Below, in pieces: positions 1 to 6,723 of a stretch of 62,273 bases of DNA; the stretch's first letter is position 1; the number at the start of each line of letters is the position of its first letter. The translations under genes were made by a program, and so were the position numbers. Below the pieces are notes generated by a model that was given only the letters and a program-made list of their open reading frames with translations, made no database searches and was not told where the DNA came from. The stretch lies in assembly GCA_045601245.1 (NCBI GenBank), contig JAZRZH010000024.1:1-62273 (forward strand). Reading direction: 5' to 3'. Source of the DNA: Cacconaster sp045601245 (lineage in GTDB: Bacteria; Bacteroidota; Bacteroidia; Bacteroidales; UBA932).

Positions 1-163
1 CGGGTACGCAAGGAAAATCGAGGAGAGAATTGACAAAGTCAGGGAGTATTCTCACATTAAAGGTAGTATCATTTCCGTTTTGATTACTACTTATGGCTTA
101 AAGAGCAACGAGTTCTCCGGAAGATTCCCGAAGGTTATTACCATGGAGGACCTGTTCGTATAG
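1..163 (+). CDS. AAA-type ATP-binding protein, C-terminal end (partial)
   Basis: This is an open frame entering from the left edge and ending in TAG at 161-163, about 53 residues. The tail reads SVLITTYGLKSNEFSG, then a short stretch ending TMEDLF. I associate that ending with the C-terminus of the large Bacteroidales family of archaeal-type AAA ATPases found as orphan genes. The P-loop would lie outside the window, so the call rests on this tail alone. Confidence 0.45.
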   Translation, partial: GYARKIEERIDKVREYSHIKGSIISVLITTYGLKSNEFSGRFPKVITMEDLFV

Positions 164-164
164 A

Positions 165-260
165 ATGCCGCGATATTTCAAGAGCCGGGTGGCGCTGACG
201 CAGGACGAGATATGCCACATAGCACATTTCGAACGGTACATCACTTTTGACGAGGATTGA
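165..260 (+). CDS. Possible 31-residue ORF after the ATPase
   Basis: An ATG one base after the ATPase stop opens a 31-codon frame ending in TGA at 258-260. The peptide is charged, contains one Cys and two His, and ends FDED. A second 32-codon frame starts immediately after it (261-359). Both may be chance frames or relics of a disrupted gene. I recognise no family and see no ribosome-binding site. Confidence 0.2.
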   Translation: MPRYFKSRVALTQDEICHIAHFERYITFDED

Positions 261-264
261 ATGG

Positions 265-280
265 TGCGGGGAGACCCGCA
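265..280 (+). terminator. Hairpin behind the ATPase end
   Basis: TGCGGG-GAGA-CCCGCA is a perfect 6-bp stem with a GAGA loop. No clear T-run follows, so termination is only possible. Nothing else is visible between 280 and 390. Confidence 0.3.
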
Positions 281-390
281 TCATTCACATAGTGCCGGTT
301 ATTTCAATATGATTGTAAAATGTCTTCAGATATACTGTGGGCCGTTAAACAGGAGGTAGATCCTTTGAGAGCAACTCGCCGTCCTTTGTG

Positions 391-2100
391 TTATTCTTCT
401 ATTGCCTGGATATTGTCAGCGTAGGTACTCCAATTGGTCGCGGCTTTGTAGGCATCCACTAAGTTCGCGGGAACATAGATTGATGGAGTCTGCCCTTTCA
501 TGGCCGCAGCTAATGAAGGGACCGTAGCTGATCGGATTGTCAGCGACTCCATGGCGTTCGCCCCATCAAACAGGGATTTGCCGAGTGATGACAACCCTTC
601 TCCAAATTCGACTCTTTTCAATTTTGAGCATCCATTAAATGGCCCGTCGCCAACTGTTGTGATAGGGCTGATTGCAAATTCCTCAAGGGAGGTACAAGTC
701 GAGAATGCCGCTTTCCCTATGGACTCTGCACCTTCCATGAAAGTTACGCTTGTAAGCGACCGACAGTTGTAGAACATCGATTCAGTGATGGCGATTTTCT
801 TGTCGATGACGGCGGATACCAGTGCGCTGCTTGCGAATATCTGTGATCCCATGGTCGATGGTGCGCACTTCATCTTCAAAGTGGTGGACTGAATACCGTT
901 GAAGGCCATACTACCGATGGACTGAATATGTTCAGGAATAACGAGATCATACAGTTTCGCCCCCTGGAAGGCACGCTCCCCGATGGCAGTGATGTGTGAG
1001 AAGTCGAAGGATTCCAGGTTTTTGCACAAGTAGAACGCCTGTACGTCAACTGATGTGATTGTTTCCGGGAAACTGATGGTCTTGAGACTTGTCTTGTTGA
1101 AGAATGCCTGGTAACCGAAGCGGGTAGCCTTTCCGGAGAGGGTGATCACGCCGGTCCGGGTCACTGCATCATAAGTATGGCTGACAACTGTAAGGCCATC
1201 GCCGAATTTGCTGGCATCGTCACCGGCATTGAGATAGGCACTTATCTGTGTGGTGCCCGTCGTGGTATAGGTGATGATGGCGTTGTCGTTCTTGAAATTC
1301 GGATTGGAGATATTGATATCGGTTATAAGAGCGCGCTCGACAACGATAGGATTTTTGCTGGTCAGCTTGCAGGAGGAGCCGTCCTCAGCGAGGATGGTGA
1401 TCTGCAGCTTCCCATAGCTGCCGGCCGGGACGGAAATCATGAACGGCTTGGCCTCGTCGGTGCTGAGCGCCACCGGTTCAGCGCATTGCAGTGAGACACC
1501 ATCGCTTCCCTGCACCACAGCAGCATTGTCACTGACGGTGAAACGTCCGCTCAAGGCTTTCGGAGAAGCAGCCCTGTCTATGAGGCTGATTGTCGTGATA
1601 CTCTTGTTCCCTTTGAGGTTAAGGCGTATTACACCGCAGAGGTTTTTGAAAGATAAGGATCCGTCATCGGATGCGGCATACATCGGCGCGTCTATGATGG
1701 AACCGGGGACATAAGTCTGTCGTGCCGGTAGGAACCATCCTCCAGTGACAGCCTGGTCAAGCATTGATGACGGGAAATATGCACGATAATACGGAGACAC
1801 ACTTTCCTTGCGGGGCTCCTGGCCGGCGAAGTTGGCCTTTGTATATCCCGGACCATAGCCCTCAGGCTGGTTGGTGGTCTGTATGGTCAACTCGTAACCG
1901 TTGACTCGAATCTTGTCTCCTTCGCTCCATAAGACATCGTACGCCTCACCATTCTTGGAAAGCGATGTCTTTGTCGCAGCAGTTTCAGTGCTGGCTTCAA
2001 ATATTGTCTCCTGAGTAACTTCTGGACTCTCGGGTAAAGATTTATCACATGCCGTCAACAATGCGGCCATAAACAAGATTGATGAAATGGACTTTTTCAT
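391..2100 (-). CDS. BspA-type surface lipoprotein: fimbrillin-like N-terminus plus LRR_5 repeats
   Basis: The 569-residue predicted lipoprotein has signal peptide MKKSISSILFMAALLTAC with lipidation Cys18. Residues about 30-265 resemble the fimbrillin-like N-terminal domain seen in many Bacteroidales adhesins; the motif TKTSLSKNG followed by VLWSEGDKIRV is diagnostic. Residues about 300-540 are BspA/LRR_5 repeats with recurrent AF, L..I.FP and SIG.MAF patterns. The protein closes with a YVPANLVDAYKAATNW cap, as in other BspA proteins. It should sit on the outer membrane facing outwards and bind host or microbial ligands; the ligand is unknown. It starts 8 nt after a 53-residue ORF and is probably co-transcribed with it. 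Confidence 0.85.
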   Translation of the reverse strand: MKKSISSILFMAALLTACDKSLPESPEVTQETIFEASTETAATKTSLSKNGEAYDVLWSEGDKIRVNGYELTIQTTNQPEGYGPGYTKANFAGQEPRKESVSPYYRAYFPSSMLDQAVTGGWFLPARQTYVPGSIIDAPMYAASDDGSLSFKNLCGVIRLNLKGNKSITTISLIDRAASPKALSGRFTVSDNAAVVQGSDGVSLQCAEPVALSTDEAKPFMISVPAGSYGKLQITILAEDGSSCKLTSKNPIVVERALITDINISNPNFKNDNAIITYTTTGTTQISAYLNAGDDASKFGDGLTVVSHTYDAVTRTGVITLSGKATRFGYQAFFNKTSLKTISFPETITSVDVQAFYLCKNLESFDFSHITAIGERAFQGAKLYDLVIPEHIQSIGSMAFNGIQSTTLKMKCAPSTMGSQIFASSALVSAVIDKKIAITESMFYNCRSLTSVTFMEGAESIGKAAFSTCTSLEEFAISPITTVGDGPFNGCSKLKRVEFGEGLSSLGKSLFDGANAMESLTIRSATVPSLAAAMKGQTPSIYVPANLVDAYKAATNWSTYADNIQAIEE

Positions 2101-2108
2101 GGCTGAAT

Positions 2109-2270
2109 CTATTCTTGGTCGAAATCATCATCAGTATATGAGTTGCTGCTCAAACCGATGTTTTCGTTGCCGGTAATACTTGCGCTGAGAATGCTATTAG
2201 TAATTTTTACCCCTATAACCTTTATCTGAGGCCTCCTATATTGCTTAACTGAATCTGAATCCTGAGGCAT
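2109..2270 (-). CDS. Small conserved-looking 53-residue protein upstream of the BspA lipoprotein
   Basis: ATG at 2270 opens 53 codons ending in TAG at 2109, 8 nt before the lipoprotein start. The product begins MPQDSDSV, has a middle part IKVIGVKITNSILSASITG, and an acidic tail ending DDDFDQE. It resembles the short Bacteroidales ORFs that often precede surface-protein genes: a basic or Pro-rich start, a hydrophobic strand ending in A-S, then an acidic tail. I know no function for these. It is below most gene-calling length limits. Spacing and composition support translation, but no promoter was seen. Confidence 0.5.
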   Translation of the reverse strand: MPQDSDSVKQYRRPQIKVIGVKITNSILSASITGNENIGLSSNSYTDDDFDQE

Positions 2271-2301
2271 ACTGACTATTTATCGCCATATGTGTTTATT
2301 A

Positions 2302-2330
2302 TTTAAATCAATCATTTCAAAACAGATTCT
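2302..2330. repeat. Solo end of the AGAATCTG MITE-like repeat
   Basis: The last 25 bp (2306-2330) are identical to the right end of the full element at 5207-5370, ending TTTCAAAACAGATTCT. It lies just beyond the acyltransferase stop codon. No internal part of the element is recognisable next to it. Confidence 0.7.
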
Positions 2331-2337
2331 AAATCGG

Positions 2338-3591
2338 CTATTTGGCCCAGTGTTTCTTGAAAAGTTCCTCGGTGGCCAGGGATATCTTGGTAACGGAGAA
2401 ATCCAGGCCTTTCGGATAGACGAAGAAGGTCTCGCTCAAAGTGCTGAGGTCAATGCAGTCGCGGTGCTCGGCGTGATAATTATATTCGATATGGACGGAA
2501 TACAGCGCACTGACCGGGATATCCAGGGACCATTCGGCATCCTTCCATCTGCCGACGAGGCGGAATCCTTCCGAGGAGTGCGAGAGGTGGCCGTCGCCGA
2601 CATTGATGAATCCCCTGGAGTTGGGCAGTGAATGTATCTTGCAGGGTACGCTGAGGCTGTATGTGCCTTCGTCGATCTCCTTTCGGACGCATTGGCGCTC
2701 CCATTCGTACCAGTCCGGGATGTGCTTGAACCTGCCGTCGCCCTCCAGTGACCTGAGTTCGCCGTATTCGTCCATCTCCCATTCGTGGCAGCAGTGGCCG
2801 CAGGTGATGACCGCTCCCTTCGTGGTCATACGGTATTCGGTGCCGCAGACAGGGCATTTGTAGAGCACGTGCTCGAGCCCTTCGGCGCGTCTCTTGTTGC
2901 GGATGCGCACCTTGTTGTCCTTCTGCCAAGAGAAATCGTCATATTTGAAACCCTCGTTTATCCTGGCGTTGATCTCTTCGATTGAAAGTTCCGCCACCTC
3001 TTCGGCACTCAGGATCACCTTCATCTCGGCATTTGTCCTGAGGAATTTGCTCTTCGGGTTGCTGCCCTTCCAGAACGGAGCGTCGATGTGGTGGCCGTGG
3101 GTTATCAGGGTCGCGACAGGGACCTTGAACATCTTGACCATCTTTCCGAGGGATTCGGGCAGGACGGCATTCGTGCCGCAGAGCGAGTAGCGCGCCTCAG
3201 GGTAGAATGCGACGATCTTGCCGCGGTCCAGCACCTTGCGCATATGGCGGATGATGGAGATGTCATTTGTGAATTTCCGCTTTCCGATGCAGCCTACGCC
3301 CCTCATCAGCCATTCGCGGCCGATGAATCCGTCCACCGCCACGATGTAGTACGCCTGATGCGGGAATGTGGCGACGGTGGCAACCATAAAGTCATAAAAT
3401 GCGTTGTGGTTGCAGAGAAGGATATACGGCGGCTTGATTCCGTCCATCGTACGGTATATTTTGCTGCGGTGCAGCCAGAATATAGGGAAACATATCAGCC
3501 AGACAATCGGTCTGAGATACCATTTTACCGGGATAGGGTCCTTCATAAGGTCAAATCTCTTGACTTCCGGGACCGGGAACATTGCAGGCAT
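2338..3591 (-). CDS. PlsC-like acyltransferase with C-terminal zinc ribbon
   Basis: The product is 417 residues from the chosen start. The PlsC/LPLAT acyltransferase signature is present: HX4D as CNHNAFYDF (His62, Asp67) and a later FYPEARYS block (Glu132). This suggests transfer of an acyl chain to a lysophospholipid or related acceptor at the inner membrane. A hydrophobic segment near residues 25-40 could anchor it. After residue 245 comes a CPVCGTEY...CGHCCHEW zinc ribbon, then about 150 residues I do not recognise. The open frame extends to 3705, but a TATCTTTG promoter element lies inside that extension (3621-3628), so I place the start at ATG 3591. Substrate unknown. Confidence 0.75.
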   Translation of the reverse strand: MPAMFPVPEVKRFDLMKDPIPVKWYLRPIVWLICFPIFWLHRSKIYRTMDGIKPPYILLCNHNAFYDFMVATVATFPHQAYYIVAVDGFIGREWLMRGVGCIGKRKFTNDISIIRHMRKVLDRGKIVAFYPEARYSLCGTNAVLPESLGKMVKMFKVPVATLITHGHHIDAPFWKGSNPKSKFLRTNAEMKVILSAEEVAELSIEEINARINEGFKYDDFSWQKDNKVRIRNKRRAEGLEHVLYKCPVCGTEYRMTTKGAVITCGHCCHEWEMDEYGELRSLEGDGRFKHIPDWYEWERQCVRKEIDEGTYSLSVPCKIHSLPNSRGFINVGDGHLSHSSEGFRLVGRWKDAEWSLDIPVSALYSVHIEYNYHAEHRDCIDLSTLSETFFVYPKGLDFSVTKISLATEELFKKHWAK

Positions 3592-3620
3592 AAGGTTTCG
3601 TTGAGAAAGGATATGTCTTG

Positions 3621-3628
3621 CAAAGATA
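3621..3628 (-). promoter_or_regulatory. Promoter -7 element for the acyltransferase gene
   Basis: On the minus strand this reads TATCTTTG, matching the Bacteroidetes TAnnTTTG element. It predicts a start near 3613 and a leader of about 20 nt, which fixes the gene start at 3591 rather than 3705. I saw no clear TTTG at the -33 position. Confidence 0.5.
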
Positions 3629-3723
3629 AAAAACTTTGCCGAATATGTACGGTTACCTGTCTTTCCGTGAGGCCCGGCATCCATATCATTGCTCCGGATT
3701 ATCATAATCTCATTGATTTTATG

Positions 3724-3731
3724 TATGTTTG
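3724..3731 (+). promoter_or_regulatory. Promoter -7 element for the aldehyde dehydrogenase gene
   Basis: TATGTTTG matches TAnnTTTG and lies about 49 bp before ATG 3780. It falls inside the longer open frame, supporting the internal start. The -33 element is not clear. Confidence 0.45.
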
Positions 3732-3779
3732 TACAAACTCCGGTTCACCCGGATCCGTTTTTCCAAATCTGGCAGAATG

Positions 3780-5198
3780 ATGGCATATACAGAGACTGAA
3801 ATATCCGCAATCGTGTCCGCCCAGCGCCGGTATTTCCGGACGGGCGGGACGCTCGACGTCAACTGGCGCATCGCTCAACTGAAGAAACTTAGGGATGCGG
3901 TCACCGCATACGAAGGGGAGTTCACCGCAGCGCTTGAGGCTGATTTGGGCCGCAGCGCAGTGGAGGCCTATCTGTGCGATATCGGGCCGGTGATTGTGGA
4001 GATCAACGAGATGATCCGCAATCTGCACCGCTGGGCGCGACCGGAGCGTCATTTCAGCGGGATGATGTGTTTCCCGAGCCTTTTCACCAAAGTCTACAAG
4101 ATACCTTACGGTGTCACGCTGGTCATCAGCCCGTTCAATTTTCCGGTACTGCTGACCCTCGGCGTGGTGGCGGCCTCCATCAGCGGCGGCAACACCGTGG
4201 TCATCAAGGCGAGTTCAAAATCCGCGGCCTGCACCGCAGTGATGAAGCGTTTCATTGCGGAGATCTTTCCGCCAGAATATGTCACTCTGATTGACGGAGG
4301 CCACGATGTGGCGGATATTTGTCTGGCACAGCGCTGGGACAAGATATTCTATACGGGTTCGCCGGCCGTCGGTAAGCGCGTACTGGCGGCAGCCGCCCCC
4401 AACCTGACTCCGGTGGCACTCGAACTCGGCGGTGAGACCGGCAACTGGTGTATCATCCGCAAGGATGCCGATCTGAAAGATGCGGCCCGCAAGATTGCCT
4501 TCTTCAAGGCCTGCAACGCAGGGCAGATATGCATTAATATCAACCAGATTGCGGTCGCAAGCGAGGTGGCCGGGGATTTTCTGGTCGAACTGCAGAAGGC
4601 TTTCAGGCGTCAGTTGGGTGACACGCCGCACCTCAATGACGAGTATCCGAAACTTATCACCGATGCCGCATATGCAAAGTGCGCGGATCTGGCGGATGAA
4701 TACAGGGACCGCATCATTTACGGCGGGGAGGGGGACCCGCAGACGCGCCGCTACGCCCCGACGGTCATCTATCCCGTATCGGAGGACGAGCCCCTCGTGC
4801 GTCAGGAACTTTTCAATCCGCTGCTGCCGGTCGTTCCGTTCAAGGACAGCGAAATAGATTCTGTCCTGGATACGATAGCCTGCCGCGAGCATCCGCTGGC
4901 GCTTTACCTTTTCACGAAGGACACCCGCTGGGCGGAAAAGGTGATGGCCACGATGCAGTATGGAGGCGGATGCGTCAATGAAGTCTGCATCCATCTGATG
5001 GTCAAGGGCGTGCCGTTCAACGGCACGGGCCATTCCGGGATGGGCGCATACCACGGCGAGTGGGGTTTCCGGGAGTTCACCCATCCTTCCACGGTGCTCT
5101 ACGGCCGCACGCGGTTCAACCTTACGCTGCGCGAGCACCCTTATGGCGGCATCCACAAAAAGGCGAAATTGTCACTTCTGCGGAAATTCGAGCGCTAG
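3780..5198 (+). CDS. Aldehyde dehydrogenase family protein
   Basis: The 472-residue protein has the length and layout of a class 3-type NAD(P)-dependent aldehyde dehydrogenase, which oxidises an aldehyde to a carboxylate. Visible motifs are SPFNFPV near the cofactor site, FYTGSPAVGKRV, LELGG with the general-base Glu, and NAGQICININ with the catalytic Cys. The usual LELGGKSP reads LELGGETGN, so the conserved Lys is replaced by Glu. A C-terminal hydrophobic membrane tail is not evident. The open frame begins at 3729, but promoter position and alignment favour ATG 3780 (3777 is also possible). It stands alone, and a MITE-like element follows 8 bp after its stop. Confidence 0.85.
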   Translation: MAYTETEISAIVSAQRRYFRTGGTLDVNWRIAQLKKLRDAVTAYEGEFTAALEADLGRSAVEAYLCDIGPVIVEINEMIRNLHRWARPERHFSGMMCFPSLFTKVYKIPYGVTLVISPFNFPVLLTLGVVAASISGGNTVVIKASSKSAACTAVMKRFIAEIFPPEYVTLIDGGHDVADICLAQRWDKIFYTGSPAVGKRVLAAAAPNLTPVALELGGETGNWCIIRKDADLKDAARKIAFFKACNAGQICININQIAVASEVAGDFLVELQKAFRRQLGDTPHLNDEYPKLITDAAYAKCADLADEYRDRIIYGGEGDPQTRRYAPTVIYPVSEDEPLVRQELFNPLLPVVPFKDSEIDSVLDTIACREHPLALYLFTKDTRWAEKVMATMQYGGGCVNEVCIHLMVKGVPFNGTGHSGMGAYHGEWGFREFTHPSTVLYGRTRFNLTLREHPYGGIHKKAKLSLLRKFER

Positions 5199-5206
5199 GC
5201 CGGCTC

Positions 5207-5370
5207 GGAATCTGTTTTTAAACAATCCAATTTTTCTTTTACGTATCTTTTCCGCTGTTTCCGCCGGATCCCTCAGTCACAATGGAACCCCATTGCTTCA
5301 TCGGAATCCGACGAAAACATCTGGAAAATCTCCAGTAAAATTTTTAATCAATCATTTCAAAACAGATTCT
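5207..5370 (+). mobile_element. MITE-like inverted-repeat element, full copy A
   Basis: A 164-bp AT-rich element lies between the aldehyde dehydrogenase stop and the next promoter. It starts GGAATCTGTTTTTAAA and ends TTTCAAAACAGATTCT, which are imperfect terminal inverted repeats. Its centre carries CAATGG-AACC-CCATTG (5280-5295). By hand alignment it is about 82% identical, over its whole length, to the reverse complement of 49477-49639. There is no convincing coding capacity and no clear target-site duplication. It was probably mobilised by a transposase encoded elsewhere, but that is inference. Confidence 0.75.
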
Positions 5371-5390
5371 CATTTTTGCAAATACTTTCT

Positions 5391-5398
5391 TAAATTTG
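5391..5398 (+). promoter_or_regulatory. Promoter -7 element for the amidohydrolase gene
   Basis: TAAATTTG fits TAnnTTTG and lies 37 bp before ATG 5435. It begins only 21 bp after the MITE-like copy, so the -33 region falls at or inside the element end. That could couple expression to the insertion. Confidence 0.45.
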
Positions 5399-5434
5399 AA
5401 AGTTAATCCGAATATTCACATTAAAACCAATATT

Positions 5435-6703
5435 ATGAACAGATTCATCAAAGCAGCGTTAACGCTCCTTCTTTTCCTCAGCGCAGGAATCTCGTACGTG
5501 TCCAATGCGTGCACAAGTATCATCGTCTCCGGCAAGGCTACCGAAGACGGCCGTCCGATTATGTGGAAAAACCGCGATGCAGGCGGACAGAATATGATGT
5601 GGTTCTTCAACAAGAAGGATGTAAAGGGTGCGAAGTACTCTTTCATCGGTGTCGTCGGATCAGGCGCAACCAAGACTCCGGGCTCCCTCTGGGGCGGTAC
5701 CAACGAGAAGGGTCTCTGCGTGATGAACACAATGTCATACAACGTTGACATCCAGGATGTCAAAGGAAAGACAAGCTCAGGAAACGGCCCTATCCAGAAG
5801 AGCCTCCTCGCATTCTGCGCAACAGTGGACGAGGTCGAGGAATACCTCAAGAACCTCCCTCAGCCGACAGGCCTCACCACAAACCTCGGCATCATTGACG
5901 CACAGGGCAACTGTGCATACTTCGAGTGCCACAGCTACGGTTACACCAAGTATGATGTCAATGACCCTGCAGTCGCTCCTGACGGATATATCGTACGCAG
6001 CAACTACTCCATCTCCAACCGCCCGATCCTTGAAGGCCACGGCCAGATCCGCTATATGGAGGCAGAGCGTCAGATCCGCCACGCAATCGCTGACAAGACC
6101 GTCAACGTCGACTATTTCTTCAACAACATGGCCCGTTCATTCTGCAACCCGTTCCTCGGCGTTGACCTCAAGAGCGGCAACTTCAACAAGCCTAAGACCA
6201 ACGGCTGGTATGTCGACGAAGACTTCATCACCCGCTACTCTTCACTCAGCAGTATGATTTTCCAGGGCGTTCTCCCTACCGAGAAGCCGGAACTCACCAC
6301 AATGTGGACCATCATCGGCTACCCTGCAGCAACAGTCTGCGTCCCTGTATGGGTAAAGGGCGGCAATGAAGGTATCCCTGCACAGCTCGCTCCTAACGCT
6401 GACAAGAAATCCACAATGGCCAACAATGCCAAGACCCTCCGCGACCGCGCATATTCATTCGCAGTCGACACAACCGACAAGAGACCTACCAAGTACTTCG
6501 ACTGGGAGCAGATCTTCAACCTCCAGGGAACAGGCTTCATGCAGAAGTGTCTCGCCAAGGAGGCTGAAATCCTTCCTCCATACAAGGCAGCCCTCGAGGG
6601 ATGGCGCAAGGCCAACAAGGTCAATGCAAAGGAAATCATCGAACTCAACAAGGTTACCGACGAAGCCCTCGCAGCATTCTACAAAGAAGAATTCGGTCTC
6701 TAA
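5435..6703 (+). CDS. Secreted Ntn-type linear amide hydrolase (C45/choloylglycine hydrolase-like)
   Basis: The product is 422 residues from ATG 5435. A signal peptide (MNRFIKAALTLLLFLSAG...) ends at SNA before Cys26, which begins the mature chain as CTSIIVSGKATEDG. An N-terminal Cys in this context, followed by WKNRD, is the hallmark of N-terminal-nucleophile hydrolases of the penicillin acylase/bile-salt-hydrolase and C45/C69 peptidase superfamily. Such enzymes cleave linear amide bonds, for example N-acyl amino acids, bile-salt conjugates or dipeptides. Which substrate is used here cannot be read from the sequence. The Cys could be mistaken for a lipobox, but SNAC fits that poorly. The M14 peptidase gene follows after 20 bp, suggesting an operon for periplasmic amide or peptide breakdown. 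Confidence 0.75.
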   Translation: MNRFIKAALTLLLFLSAGISYVSNACTSIIVSGKATEDGRPIMWKNRDAGGQNMMWFFNKKDVKGAKYSFIGVVGSGATKTPGSLWGGTNEKGLCVMNTMSYNVDIQDVKGKTSSGNGPIQKSLLAFCATVDEVEEYLKNLPQPTGLTTNLGIIDAQGNCAYFECHSYGYTKYDVNDPAVAPDGYIVRSNYSISNRPILEGHGQIRYMEAERQIRHAIADKTVNVDYFFNNMARSFCNPFLGVDLKSGNFNKPKTNGWYVDEDFITRYSSLSSMIFQGVLPTEKPELTTMWTIIGYPAATVCVPVWVKGGNEGIPAQLAPNADKKSTMANNAKTLRDRAYSFAVDTTDKRPTKYFDWEQIFNLQGTGFMQKCLAKEAEILPPYKAALEGWRKANKVNAKEIIELNKVTDEALAAFYKEEFGL

Positions 6704-6723
6704 TATCGTTATTTGACTTCTAG

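Noticed and set aside
261..359. Second tiny ORF (32 codons) after the ATPase
   Set aside because: It covers a hairpin, has no recognisable features and is no longer than chance frames.
3088..3780. 230-codon plus-strand ORF opposite the acyltransferase
   Set aside because: Antisense to the conserved PlsC motifs and it crosses promoters on both strands.
4215..5156. 313-codon minus-strand ORF opposite the aldehyde dehydrogenase
   Set aside because: Shadow frame of a well-supported gene, with Arg/His/Ala-rich low-meaning composition.
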